NCBI GenBank assembly: GCA_963786305.1
Contig: CAWAYL010000020.1
Span: 41,138 to 105,137, forward strand
DNA length: 64,000 nt
Source of the DNA: CAKZLS01 sp963786305
GTDB lineage: Bacteria > Pseudomonadota > Alphaproteobacteria > Rhodospirillales > Defluviicoccaceae
Direction: 5' to 3'
Shown here in pieces: positions 8,981 to 19,537 of the stretch. Under the pieces are notes generated by a model. The model was not told the DNA's origin and ran no database searches. It saw nothing but the letters and a program-made list of their open reading frames with translations. A program made the position numbers and the translations under genes. Position 1 is the stretch's first letter, and every line of letters starts with the position of its first letter.

Positions 8981-9194
8981 GAGCGTCTTCCACTCAGTTG
9001 GCATCAGCTCCGTATCCGAACCCGCAGGCGTCAATTGCGTATCATGTCCCCAGAACTCGCGGAACCTAAATCCGAGATTATGGCCAATCCTTAGGAGGGT
9101 CTTCCAGTCCTTAGGAGGGTCTTCCAGTCAGTTGGCATCAGCTCCGTATCCGAACCCGCAGGCGTGAATTGCGTATCATGTCCCCAGAACTCGC
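8958..9194. repeat. imperfect tandem duplication at operon end / IS junction
   Basis: Positions 8958-9060 are repeated almost exactly at 9072-9194. Each copy contains the last codons and stop of the membrane protein gene, the stretch beginning CAGTTGGCATCAGCTCCG, and the first bases of the transposase remnant. The second copy also carries an internal 20-base repeat (CCTTAGGAGGGTCTTCCAGT, about 9089-9129). There is no gene of its own in 8981-9177. Confidence 0.9.
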
Positions 9195-9939
9195 CGGCTC
9201 CAAACTGCCGCTGACGGTGTGGTTCTGGGCCGCCTATCTGATGGCGACCCATTCCAACGGCATCTCGGCTGTGCAACTGCAAAGCAACTCGGGCTCGGTT
9301 CCTACAAAACGGCGTGGTTGCTGTGCGCCAAACTCCGTCGGGCAATGGCCGACCCCGAACGCAATCCGCTGGCGGGCGTGGTCGAAGTCGACGAGACCAC
9401 GATCCCGTTCCGGACCAAAGAAGACCCCGTTGCCGGCGGCGGCGGCCGAAGCCAGGCGGGCAAGATGCCGGTGATCGCTGCGGTCGAAATCGTCGGCGAC
9501 GGCCCGGGTCGCCTTCGCCTGGCGCCGATCGCCGACTATTCCGCCGAAAGCATCCGCGCCTTCGTCGCCACCAACATCGCTGGCGGTGCGACGCTCAAGA
9601 CCGACGGATGGGCCGCCTATCCCGGCACTCCCGAGGTCGATCACGATCCCCATGTCGTCGGCACCATGGCCGCCCACGTCGTCCTGCCGTGGACCCACCG
9701 CGTCTTCGCCAACCTCAAACGCTGGGCCTTGGGCGTCTACCATGGTCTGCGTCGCAACCATCTCCAATCCTACCTCGACGAGTTCGTCTTCCGCTTCAAC
9801 CGCCGCCGCACCCGCCACGCCGCCTTCCGCTCGCTGCTCGGAATCGGAACGACCGAATCAAAACCAGTCAACCTACAAAATGTTGATTACCGGAATTATC
9901 GGGATAAGCCTTATCCCGATACCGTTTTTACGGTATTGA
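9178..9939 (+). pseudogene. IS1595-family (ISXO2-like) transposase remnant
   Basis: This is the C-terminal two thirds of an IS1595-family DDE transposase. Recognisable are 'KLPLTVWFWAAYLMATHSNG', 'LGSYKTAWLLCAKLRRAM', the first Asp in 'GVVEVDETTI', the second in 'LKTDGWAAYPG', and the C-terminal 'YLDEFVFRFNRRRTRHAAF' plus 'TYKMLI'. The N-terminal zinc-ribbon part is missing. The frame changes at about 9297 and again near 9865. Expected insertion-sequence ends were not found, so it is a dead fragment. Its left edge is involved in the duplication at 8958-9194. Confidence 0.85.
9897..9931. repeat. tandem hairpins at the IS remnant 3' end
   Basis: There is a perfect 11-bp stem (TATCGGGATAA / TTATCCCGATA) with a 3-base loop at 9897-9921. 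It is immediately followed by a second stem (ATACCGT / ACGGTAT) around a T-rich loop. They could act as a transcription stop or be a small palindromic intergenic element. Confidence 0.6.
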
Positions 9940-9985
9940 TAGGCATTAGATCTTCACGCATTCATCCGTACGAGGTTCTAAGCTT

Positions 9986-10249
9986 TCAATGCAGCTCGTC
10001 ATCGGGCGGACGAACAAATACAGAGACACCTTCTTCTTCGATAGTCTGCATTACTTCGTCTAACGCCGCTTGGTCAGTCTCAAAGAGTTCGTCCCAGACA
10101 GTCGAGGCGTCTTCCTTATCGACAACCTCAAGGCTCCAGCCTTCATTGGAACCTTCTATACGGTAGATGAGTATATCGACCTCGATGCCATCGCGTTCAA
10201 GCTTCTGGCGCAATGGCGACGCTTCAATTTTAATTTCATCGTCAATCAT
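9986..10249 (-). CDS. small acidic hypothetical protein
   Basis: This is an 87-residue soluble acidic protein beginning 'MIDDEIKIEASPLRQKLER' and ending 'RPPDDELH'. The start at 10249 is chosen because GGAGGA lies about 10 bases upstream, although the frame is open further. The middle part ('VDILIYRIEG...GWSLEVVDKEDASTVWDELF') alternates charged and hydrophobic residues as in small alpha/beta proteins common in rhizobia and relatives. No function is known to me. It sits between two insertion-sequence remnants. Confidence 0.65.
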   Translation of the reverse strand: MIDDEIKIEASPLRQKLERDGIEVDILIYRIEGSNEGWSLEVVDKEDASTVWDELFETDQAALDEVMQTIEEEGVSVFVRPPDDELH

Positions 10250-10695
10250 CTTGCCAGCTTCCTCCGCTGTGATCTCGCTGCAAGACCGCAGCATCCTAAG
10301 CTTGCCAGAAACAGCGCTGGTCTGAAAGGGGACGGTAGGACGCCTTCTCGCGTGTAAGGACGATTGGTCTGTACGGCGGAGCAGGGTAGCCAACTTTTTC
10401 TGAAGACCGCTTCGGGTCTACCATCGAAATTCTGCGGAGAGCGGCCTATTGGGTGGTTCTCCCTGGAGTGCAGGTGGTGCGTGCGGCGCAAGATAGTTAA
10501 TCTGAGGCTGACGGGGGTGTGGCTACTTTGGGTCGGTGGCCCGATGAACCGGGCTCACCCCTTTTGAAATGCCGCCCCCGTCACCTTCATCATCCGACGG
10601 GTCGACCGGGATGGTGCCGATCGCTGCGGCGAGCGTGGCTCTGCTGGTAGACGAGACCCAGAGGATGATCCCAATGGTGTTGTCTGTCAAAGGAG
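10250..10695. other. gap without a supported gene
   Basis: No convincing gene lies here. The right half, from about 10440, looks like the leader of the adjacent IS110 remnant, since open frames there show no protein-like composition. I found no RNA gene or clear promoter. Confidence 0.5.
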
Positions 10696-10886
10696 CAAAC
10701 GATGCTTTCCCCAAATCTCGGCACCTCCACGTCGGCGTTGATATCGGCTCACGGTGCCACGCGGTCGCTATCGGCTTGTCGGATGGCCGCCTGCTGGAGG
10801 AATTTGAGATCCCCCATAGTGCGGCGGGCTTCGAGGAAGGGGTTCTGGGGACATGTTACCGATCTCGTTTGGGCGCATGGCAATGA
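10696..10886 (+). pseudogene. IS110-family transposase N-terminal remnant
   Basis: A short piece of the DEDD-type IS110 transposase is visible: 'HVGVDIGSRCHAVAIGLSDG' followed by 'LLEEFEIPHSAAGFEE'. The first catalytic Asp is in 'VGVDIG'. A ribosome site (AAAGGAG) precedes the ATG at 10702, but that ATG is in a different frame from the conserved piece, so the start region carries a frameshift. Similarity stops abruptly near 10850. It is a dead fragment. Confidence 0.7.
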
Positions 10887-11008
10887 AACAAAGTGGGACT
10901 TCGGATAGCGAACGTTCGCCACGAGATTGCAGGCGCTGACCCCGACAAGGGTTGCCTCCGCTTCGTCCTCAATCACTCGTAACGCCGCCGCCGCACTGTT
11001 CTTGCGAT

Positions 11009-11401
11009 CTACTCCTCGAAGCGACCCGTGGCGTCACGATCGCGCTCGTATCGTCTTGTGAGCGGGAACGGCGGCAGCCAGGACTCGCGGCGGACGGTCC
11101 AGAGTTCGTAGGTCGGCGTCAGTTGGTCGGGGGCATCCAGGGATCCGAGGTTCACTTCGATTTCGTCGGCGCTGTGCGAGAACACGGACGAGCCGCAGCG
11201 GGGACAGAAGAAGCGCCCGGCGTAGTCGCGTGTTTCGCCGTCGATGGTCACCGCATCCCGAGGGAACACCGCGGACGCGTGAAACAGGGCCCCATGATGC
11301 TTGCGGCAGTCGAGACAATGACACAGGCCGACCCGGTAGGGGCGTCCCGACGCCACGATGCGCACATTGCCGCACAGGCAACCGCCGGTGAAACGGTCCA
11401 T
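11009..11401 (-). CDS. GFA (glutathione-dependent formaldehyde-activating) family protein
   Basis: This is a 130-residue zinc protein of the Mss4-like fold. It shows the family cysteine pattern: 'GGCLCGNVR' at residues 6-14, 'LCHCLDCRKHHGA' around 26-38 and 'FCPRCGSSVF' around 65-74. Family members bind glutathione adducts or small aldehydes, but most, like this one, have no proven reaction. It stands alone between the IS110 remnant and the histidine phosphatases on the same strand. The family is certain from the motifs. Confidence 0.88.
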   Translation of the reverse strand: MDRFTGGCLCGNVRIVASGRPYRVGLCHCLDCRKHHGALFHASAVFPRDAVTIDGETRDYAGRFFCPRCGSSVFSHSADEIEVNLGSLDAPDQLTPTYELWTVRRESWLPPFPLTRRYERDRDATGRFEE

Positions 11402-11535
11402 GCCGCGTCTCCTCCAAAATCAAGCGGTCGGAATGTTTACGAGGGGCTCCGCCGGGCGTCCATGAAAGATGCAACGCCAACGGCCTTGCCGCCAAGCTGC
11501 TGGCGCGGCTTACAGTCCGAGATCACGGCCAAACC

Positions 11536-12217
11536 CTAAGACATCTCGGCCGGATCCCACCATTTCGAAAGGCGTTCGGTGGCGATCCGTTCCGGAACGT
11601 CCTCACAATGGGTGACGTCATTGTACAGCACCAAGCGGGCGCTCGCCGGGTCGCTGAAGTCGAGAATGTTCAGACCGCAAGGATGCTGATCCAGCCGGTT
11701 GCGATAGCCGCGCGGGTCGAAGCCGAGCAGGCTCGCAATGAGCAGCCGGATGGTCGCCTTGTGCGAGATGATGACAACGGATTGTTCGGCGTGCCGGGCG
11801 ACGATCCCGCGCAACGCCGGGAGCGCGCGGGCCAGCACGGTCAGGCCGGTTTCGCCGTTCCTCGGCGCGAAAGTCGAGGGGTCGGACTCCCAGGCGGCGA
11901 ATTCCTCCGGGAAGCGGTCCCGGGCCTCCGATCGCAAGAGACCCTCCCAGTGTCCGTGATGGATTTCCTCGAACCCGGCGGCCGGTATCGGCGTCAAGCC
12001 ATGGGGATCGGCGACGATGGCCGCGGTGTCCATGGAGCGTTTCATCGGGCTCGAGTAGATCGCCGCCAGCGGTTCCGCCGCCAGTCTTTCCGCGAGGGCG
12101 CGCGCCTGCAGCCGGCCTTCGAGCGGTGAGCTCGACGCCGTCCGAACTGGCAAATCGATCCTCCGCGGCATGAACCGTAACGCCATGGCGAACCAACAAG
12201 ACGCGCGTCGTCATCAT
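11536..12217 (-). CDS. histidine phosphatase family protein, copy 2 (one frameshift)
   Basis: This is a phosphoglycerate-mutase-like phosphatase. The N-terminus 'MTTRVLLVRHGVTV' carries the RHG catalytic motif in one frame. After a change of frame at about 12125 the rest follows: 'IYSSPMKRSMDTAAIV', 'EEIHHGHWEGL' with the acid/base Glu, and 'VVIISHKATIRLLIASLLG' with the second catalytic His. It is closely related along its whole length to the intact neighbour at 12429-13277 and ends with the same 'LSKWWDP' motif, so the two are tandem duplicates. It may be functional if the frame change is a sequence error. Confidence 0.85.
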
Positions 12218-12251
12218 TCCTCACTTGCGACCCTGAACGATATCGAACACA

Positions 12252-12315
12252 GTCGGACCCAATGGTCCGACGGGGCCCAACGTCGATTACCGATTGGTGG
12301 AGGCGGTGAGCCTCC
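12252..12315. repeat. two hairpins between the tandem phosphatase genes
   Basis: There is a perfect 8-bp stem with a 4-base loop at 12252-12271 (GTCGGACC-CAAT-GGTCCGAC) and a 6-bp stem at 12299-12315 (GGAGGC-GGTGA-GCCTCC). Neither is followed by a T run on either strand. They may stabilise or process the transcript between the two genes. Confidence 0.45.
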
Positions 12316-12428
12316 GCCTGTACGCACCACCCGCTAGAGTCTGCAGTTCAGTTTGTTCTTCGATCAGGGCATTGCTTTTTCGATCAAATCCACTGATTGT
12401 TCAAGCGAAGATATAAAACCAGCGGTCG

Positions 12429-13277
12429 TTAAACCGCTGTCATCGGCACATCATTCGGCGACGACCGCCTTGCCGTAACCGAGGTTCGCCCGGATCGGCT
12501 ACTGTGCATGGGGTTGTTTTCGGAAAATGTGAAACACCCCTCCCCCCTGGGGGCGGCATCGTGGGCGGGCACGGCACATCTAAGTTTAGGGTCGGGCCTA
12601 TGCGGCGACGCGGGCGGATCCCACCACTTCGACAGGTGCGCCCCGAGCATGAGTTCGGGGACGTCCTCGTAGTGCGAGACGTCGTTGAACAGCATCAGGC
12701 GGGCGCGCACCGGGTCCTTGAAGTCGAGGATGTTCAGACAGCACGGATGCTGGTCCAGGCGGTCGCGATAGCCGCGCGTATCGAAGCCGAGCAGGCTCGA
12801 GATGAGCAACCGGATGGTCGCCTTGTGGGAAACGACGAGCACCGTCTGATCCTCGTGCTTCACGACGATCTCCCGGATGACCGGAAGCGAGCGGGCCAGA
12901 ACGTGGAGACCGGACTCTCCGCCTTCCGGAGCGAAGGTGAACGGATCGGCCTCCCAAGCCTCGTACTCCTTGGCGTGGGATATCTCCACTTCGGCCCGGG
13001 TCATGCCTTCCCATCGGCCGTGATCGATCTCGCGCAAACCGTCCATCGGCCGGGGAACCAGGTCATGGGGAGCGACCGCGAGTTCCGCCGTCTCGACCGT
13101 GCGCTTCATCGGACTGCAATACACCGCCGCCAGTTTTTCGTCCGCCAGCCGGGCGGCCAGCCCGCGCGCCTGATTGCGGCCTTCGTCGGAGAGCTCCACG
13201 TCCGTCGCGCCGGCGAAGCGGTCCTCGGCGGAAAGCGTCGTCGCGCCGTGCCGAACCAGGAATATTCTTGTCGTCAT
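12429..13277 (-). CDS. histidine phosphatase family protein, copy 1
   Basis: This is an intact phosphoglycerate-mutase-like phosphatase of 282 residues. RHG lies at residues 9-11 ('FLVRHGATTLSAEDRFAG'), followed by 'YCSPMKRTVETAE', 'REIDHGRWEGMTRAEVE' with the catalytic Glu, and 'VLVVSHKATIRLLISSLLG' with the second His. It continues about 60 residues beyond 'LSKWWDP', where its paralogue stops. This low-complexity tail suggests a lost stop codon. It follows glpF on the same strand by about 150 bases, so it may be co-transcribed with the glycerol genes and act on a phosphorylated glycerol-pathway metabolite; that role is inference. Confidence 0.85.
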   Translation of the reverse strand: MTTRIFLVRHGATTLSAEDRFAGATDVELSDEGRNQARGLAARLADEKLAAVYCSPMKRTVETAELAVAPHDLVPRPMDGLREIDHGRWEGMTRAEVEISHAKEYEAWEADPFTFAPEGGESGLHVLARSLPVIREIVVKHEDQTVLVVSHKATIRLLISSLLGFDTRGYRDRLDQHPCCLNILDFKDPVRARLMLFNDVSHYEDVPELMLGAHLSKWWDPPASPHRPDPKLRCAVPAHDAAPRGEGCFTFSENNPMHSSRSGRTSVTARRSSPNDVPMTAV

Positions 13278-13426
13278 GTCGACCTACTCCGAGAAAATTG
13301 GCGAACGGGACCGGGGAACCGCCTGTCCGGTCCCGGCTTGGCGAGCGGAGACCGGCCAGCACCCCTGACGATCGCATGGTAAGCAGTCGTCGCCGTCGAT
13401 GCCAGCCCGTCGACGCTGGAGACCTC

Positions 13427-14161
13427 TTATCGGAAATTGATGTTGGTCGGGTCCTGAAGGGCGAGATAGAGCGCCGCCGCGAGCGCGCCTCCGATGATCG
13501 GTCCGACCACCGGGATCCACGCGTATCCCCAGTCACTGTCGCGCTTGCCGCCCGGCATCGGCAGAAGCGCATGCATGATGCGCGGACCGAGATCGCGGGC
13601 CGGATTGATGGCGTATCCGGTCGTGCCGCCGAGACTGAGTCCAATGGCGAGCACCAGCAAACCGACGGGCAAGGCATCGAGAGCACCGAGACCGAAAATG
13701 GACACGGCCAGGAACAGAACGGCGAACACCAAAAGGAAGGTACCGACGATCTCGCAGGTAATGTTGGCGACCGGGTCGCGGACCGCCGGCCCGGTGCAAA
13801 AGCAGGCCAGCTTGAGGTCCTTGTCTTCGGTGAGGCCGAAATGCTGTCGATAGAACAGCCAGACCAGGGCCGAGCCGATGAAGGCGCCGAGGAATTGTGC
13901 GATAATGTAGAGTGGAACCATCGCCCACTCGAACTTGCCGGCAATGGCCAGGCCAATGGTGACGGCCGGATTGATATGGGCGCCGCTGAACGCGGCGACG
14001 GTGAATACGGCGACGAAGACCGCCATTGCCCAACCCCAGGTGATGACAATCCATCCACCGCCCTCGCCCTTGGTGCCCGCCAATACGACATTGGCGACGA
14101 CGCCGTTTCCGAGAAGAATAAGGATGGCAGTGCCGATAAGCTCGCCCAAAAACGGCGTCAT
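13427..14161 (-). CDS. glpF: glycerol facilitator (aquaglyceroporin)
   Basis: This is an inner-membrane channel of the MIP family, 244 residues with six hydrophobic segments. The two pore half-helices are SGAHINPAVT (NPA at 64-66) and GYAINPARDLGPR (NPA at 186-188). The Asp after the second NPA-Arg (D190) is the marker of glycerol-conducting rather than water-specific channels. GGGAGGA precedes the ATG. It is the third gene of a glpK-glpD-glpF series on the minus strand, separated from glpD by 84 bases, and would admit glycerol for GlpK. Confidence 0.93.
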   Translation of the reverse strand: MTPFLGELIGTAILILLGNGVVANVVLAGTKGEGGGWIVITWGWAMAVFVAVFTVAAFSGAHINPAVTIGLAIAGKFEWAMVPLYIIAQFLGAFIGSALVWLFYRQHFGLTEDKDLKLACFCTGPAVRDPVANITCEIVGTFLLVFAVLFLAVSIFGLGALDALPVGLLVLAIGLSLGGTTGYAINPARDLGPRIMHALLPMPGGKRDSDWGYAWIPVVGPIIGGALAAALYLALQDPTNINFR

Positions 14162-14245
14162 GATCGTTCCTCCCTCGCAGCTTTTGTTGTATTGCCCGCA
14201 CGGCGGTCCGCACCATCGACCGGTTGGACCGGCCGATGGGTGAAC

Positions 14246-15889
14246 TCACTCCCGCGCGCTTTCCTTATTGTCATCAATGCCCTCGTCACCGAAATATTCG
14301 TCGATCCTCGCCTGGGCTTGGTCGCCGAACATGATGGTGCAGGCCTCGAGCAGTCCCGGCGACCGTCGAATATCTTCGCGGCGAACCACCAGAGCGATCT
14401 TGGAGCGCCGGCGCAAAAAATCCTCCAGCTTGACGATCATCTCGCGCTCCGCCTTGAGGTTCACCTCGCACCGTGTGTACTCGGTTTCCTTGATCAGCAC
14501 CTCGGCCTCGCTCGGGTCGGCGCGAATGTGCTCGAGAAGCTCGAACGCCTCCATGCCATAACGCCGCCAGTAGCGAGACGTGAGTTTTTCCGTTGACGTC
14601 GGATCGGTGAGCGCGTCGAGATCGATCAGTCTCGCACGATGCTCGAACTCCTTGCGCAGTTCATTGGGCGGCTCGCCATACCATTTGTGGTCGGGGTACG
14701 GGATGGCAACGCCCATGCGCCCCACATAGTCGCTGATCTCGTCGCCCACGTTGACGCAATCGGTGTGCTTGCCGCCGAAGATGCTCAGGTGGTTATCGGC
14801 ATGGTTGATATCGATCGCATGCTTTCGCGAAAGCTGGAGAAAGTCGCGGCCGCCGCCGGTTTCTCCTTTCAGGGCCAATGGCCGGACGCCCCACCGCTCG
14901 GCGATGATATCGTCCTTTGTCAGTGGGTTTTGAAGGCTCAGGCGCTTGTTGATGTTGTCGAGAACAAAGTCGCGGTCTTCGTCGGTGACGTGTGAATATG
15001 GACTGTCAACCGGTGTGTCCGTGGTGCCGATACACGTTCTCGCGCCCATGGGAATGACGAAGAACAGCCGCCCGTCGGTGGCGAAGAACGCCAGGACGCG
15101 CGCATGGGGCGTCAACCGATCGACGATCAGGTGAATACCCTTGGAGAATGCGTGATGATGCTCCGTCTTTTGCCCCGTCAGGGCGTTGTGTTCGTCGGCG
15201 AACGGGCCGGCCGCGTTGATCAACACCTTTGAGCGAATTTCGAACTCGGAACCGTCGATGACGTCGCGGGCCTTGGTGACCCAGAGACCCTGCGGGTTCC
15301 TTTCGCCGCCCATGGATTCGACGTAATTTGCCGCCGCGCAACTGCTGTTCATCGCCGAACGGACGAAACCGAAGACGAAGCGCGAATCGTTGTCGTGCAG
15401 ATAGGCATCCGAATATTCGAAGCCCCCGACACCCTTTTCGACCGCGACGACCGGCTCTTCGCGCTTCATCTGCTCCTTCGATAGCAGTCTCGGCGGCCGG
15501 GTGAAGCCGTTTCCGAACAACCAGTACAGCCAGGTTCCGGCATACAGTTTCAGACGGCTGTGACGGAATCCTTGTGGGATGGTGGTGAAGAACCGGATTT
15601 CCTGGACAATGGAAGGAAAGCTGCGAATGAGATGATTGCGCGACAGGCACAGCTTGCGGACCAGCGCGAAATCGAACGTCTCCAGGTATTTAATGCCGCC
15701 CCAGGCGAGGTTGGAGGATTCCTGACTGGTAAAGCTCGCAAAATCTCCGCGATCGATCAGGGCGACCTTGGCGCCCTTTCCGGACAGGGCGGCCGCGGAG
15801 ACCGCCCCGTTGATGCCGCCACCGATCACCAGGACATCGAAAACTTCGCGGCTCAGCCGTTCGATATTGGTTCGTCTCAACGTCTGCAT
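14246..15889 (-). CDS. glpD: FAD-dependent glycerol-3-phosphate dehydrogenase
   Basis: This is a membrane-associated flavoprotein that oxidises glycerol 3-phosphate to dihydroxyacetone phosphate and passes electrons to quinone. It has 547 residues, the usual length for aerobic GlpD. The FAD-binding dinucleotide motif is 'VLVIGGGINGAVSAAALSG' near residue 19. It is followed by the family segment 'DFASFTSQESSNLAWGGIKY', and 'TTDTPVD' lies in the substrate domain. AGGGAGA precedes the ATG. It lies 39 bases downstream of glpK and upstream of glpF, a coherent glycerol operon. Confidence 0.95.
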   Translation of the reverse strand: MQTLRRTNIERLSREVFDVLVIGGGINGAVSAAALSGKGAKVALIDRGDFASFTSQESSNLAWGGIKYLETFDFALVRKLCLSRNHLIRSFPSIVQEIRFFTTIPQGFRHSRLKLYAGTWLYWLFGNGFTRPPRLLSKEQMKREEPVVAVEKGVGGFEYSDAYLHDNDSRFVFGFVRSAMNSSCAAANYVESMGGERNPQGLWVTKARDVIDGSEFEIRSKVLINAAGPFADEHNALTGQKTEHHHAFSKGIHLIVDRLTPHARVLAFFATDGRLFFVIPMGARTCIGTTDTPVDSPYSHVTDEDRDFVLDNINKRLSLQNPLTKDDIIAERWGVRPLALKGETGGGRDFLQLSRKHAIDINHADNHLSIFGGKHTDCVNVGDEISDYVGRMGVAIPYPDHKWYGEPPNELRKEFEHRARLIDLDALTDPTSTEKLTSRYWRRYGMEAFELLEHIRADPSEAEVLIKETEYTRCEVNLKAEREMIVKLEDFLRRRSKIALVVRREDIRRSPGLLEACTIMFGDQAQARIDEYFGDEGIDDNKESARE

Positions 15890-15928
15890 TGCGGTCTCCC
15901 TGCGCTGTCGGGCCGTTGACGCCTGTTC

Positions 15929-17440
<1,512 letters not shown>

Positions 17441-17715
17441 TCTTAAGTCTCCTCCCGTTGTATACGCCACTTGCAGCTCTTATTTTTTAAAGTGGTTGGC
17501 GATCGTCGCGCCGATGTCGCTGTCCCCACTGGAGAAAAGCGATTATCCGGTGTTCTGGTGTCTATGCAGCCACTCCCGAGGCTGTTATTATATGTAAGAA
17601 AATATACATCAGCGCGGGGCATGACAATCGATTTTGAACAAAAATCAACAAAATGAAACATCATTCTTGATATCGAAACCGCGTCCTGATCCATATCGTC
17701 CATCGGGAGGACATC
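17441..17715. promoter_or_regulatory. divergent glpK / binding-protein control region
   Basis: This 275-base, partly AT-rich region separates two divergent glycerol genes and must hold both promoters. An inverted repeat GATTTT-GAACA-AAAATC lies at 17630-17646, and half-sites ATGTA (17592) and TACAT (17605) lie nearby. These are candidate operators for the DeoR-type repressor encoded at 19794-20642. No exact match to a known GlpR site was seen. Confidence 0.5.
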
Positions 17716-19506
17716 ATGAACAGGTACCGCACAGCCGGTCAGCACCTCAAAAATGCAATTGATCGACGGACGCTTTTAAGAGGCGCCAGCGCGCTGGGTC
17801 TCACGGCGCTATCATCGCTTCCGTCATCCGCTCGAGCCCAGACCGACAACGCGCGAATGGCCGCGGCCGAACGCTGGACCAAGGTGGAATTCCAACCGTC
17901 GACACTGAACCCCGAAGAACAGATGGCGGAGATGGAATTCTTCGCGCGAGCGGCCGCGCCGTTCCGCGGGCAACAAATTTATGTGGTGTCCGAGACCATC
18001 AACACGCACGATTACGAGGCCAAGGTTCTTGCCCGCGCGTTTCGAGAGATCACCGATATCAGCGTGGTGCACGAGGTCGTGCGCGAGGGCGAACTGGTGC
18101 AGCGACTGCAAACTCAGATGCGCAGCGGCCGCAATCTGTATGACGCCTATGTCAATGATTCGGACCATATCGGAACCCACTTCCGCACCGGCGGAGCCGT
18201 TCCCATCAGCGACTGGATCGCCGGCGACGGCGCCGAGTTCACCCTGCCCTCGCTCGCCCTGGACGACTTCATCGGGCTCGGTTTCGTCACCGGGCCGGAC
18301 GGCAAGGTCTACCAACTCCCCGATCAGCAGTTCGCCAACCTCTATTGGTTCCGGCACGATTGGTTTAAACGAGCCGATTTGCGCGAGCAATTCCGCAATC
18401 GCCACGGCTACGAACTCGGCGTTCCGCTGAACTGGAAGGCCTACGAGGATATCGCCGACTTTTTCACCAATCATGTTCGCGAAATCGACGGCGAGCGGGT
18501 GTATGGTCACATGGACTATGGCGAGCGTGATCCATCCCTCGGGTGGCGCTTTACCGATGCCTGGCTCGGTATGGCCGGCGTCGGGGATCCGGGGCTTCCG
18601 AGCGGTTCGCCTGTGGATGACTGGGGTATTCGGGTCGAGGACTGCCATCCGGTTGGCTCGAGCGTCAGCCGGGGCGGCGCCACCAACAGTCCAGCGGCCG
18701 TTTACGCGCTTCGCAAGTATGTCGAATGGCTCGACAAGTATGCGCCGCCCGAAGCACGGAAGATGACGTTTTCGGACGCCGGCCCGATGCCGGGACGGGG
18801 TCAGATCGCGCAACAGGTTTTCTGGTACACGGCTTTTACGGCCGATATGCTGAAATCCGGTCTCCCCGTCGTCAATGAGGATGGAACACCGAAATGGCGG
18901 ATGGCGCCCTCGCCTCACGGCGTCTACTGGGACGAGGGAATGAAGCTTGGATACCAGGATTGCGGGGCCTGGACCTTGTTGTCAAGCACCCCTGTTCCGC
19001 GGCGCCAGGCAGCGTGGCTGTATGCCCAGTTCACCACCTGCAAGACCGTCTCTTTAAAAAAGACGCTCGTTGGCCTCACTCCCATTCGCCAAAGCGACAT
19101 GATGTCCGCCGCGATGACGGAAGCGGCCCCTCGTCTCGGCGGTTTGGTCGAGTTCTACCGCAGCCCGGCGCGCGTCGCATGGACACCCACTGGCATCAAC
19201 GTTCCGCACTATCCCGCTCTCGCTCAGCTATGGTGGACACGCATCGCCGCGGCCGTTCACGGCGGCGCCGCCCCTCAGGTGGTCATGGACAATTTGGCTA
19301 CCGCGCAGGACGAATTGCTGGGGCGGATCGCCCAGGCCGGCGTGACCAAGACGTGCGAGCCACGTCTGGCGGAGGCGATCGATCCAGAAGAATGGCTGCA
19401 GCGGCCGGGTGCGCCAAAACCCGCCCTCGCCGACGAGGACGGTCAAGGCAGGACAATGGAATATGAAGAACTGTTGCGGACCTGGAGCGCCGGCCAGCCT
19501 GCTTAA
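17716..19506 (+). CDS. ABC-type glycerol solute-binding protein (GlpV-like), Tat-exported
   Basis: This 596-residue periplasmic binding protein resembles the GlpV component of rhizobial glycerol ABC importers. The N-terminus has a twin-arginine signal ('DRRTLLRGASALGLTAL', residues 16-32) and an AxA-type cleavage region near 'SSARA'. The mature part is rich in Trp and Tyr ('QFANLYWFRHDWFKR', 'DCGAWTLLSSTPVPRRQAAW'), as in family 1 binding proteins. GGGAGGACATC precedes the ATG. It diverges from glpK. No permease or ATPase gene follows: the next element is a MITE-like repeat and then the convergent regulator. It may serve an importer encoded elsewhere. Confidence 0.8.
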   Translation: MNRYRTAGQHLKNAIDRRTLLRGASALGLTALSSLPSSARAQTDNARMAAAERWTKVEFQPSTLNPEEQMAEMEFFARAAAPFRGQQIYVVSETINTHDYEAKVLARAFREITDISVVHEVVREGELVQRLQTQMRSGRNLYDAYVNDSDHIGTHFRTGGAVPISDWIAGDGAEFTLPSLALDDFIGLGFVTGPDGKVYQLPDQQFANLYWFRHDWFKRADLREQFRNRHGYELGVPLNWKAYEDIADFFTNHVREIDGERVYGHMDYGERDPSLGWRFTDAWLGMAGVGDPGLPSGSPVDDWGIRVEDCHPVGSSVSRGGATNSPAAVYALRKYVEWLDKYAPPEARKMTFSDAGPMPGRGQIAQQVFWYTAFTADMLKSGLPVVNEDGTPKWRMAPSPHGVYWDEGMKLGYQDCGAWTLLSSTPVPRRQAAWLYAQFTTCKTVSLKKTLVGLTPIRQSDMMSAAMTEAAPRLGGLVEFYRSPARVAWTPTGINVPHYPALAQLWWTRIAAAVHGGAAPQVVMDNLATAQDELLGRIAQAGVTKTCEPRLAEAIDPEEWLQRPGAPKPALADEDGQGRTMEYEELLRTWSAGQPA

Positions 19507-19537
19507 AGCAGGGTCCGACCAAGTGACGGCACTGGAA

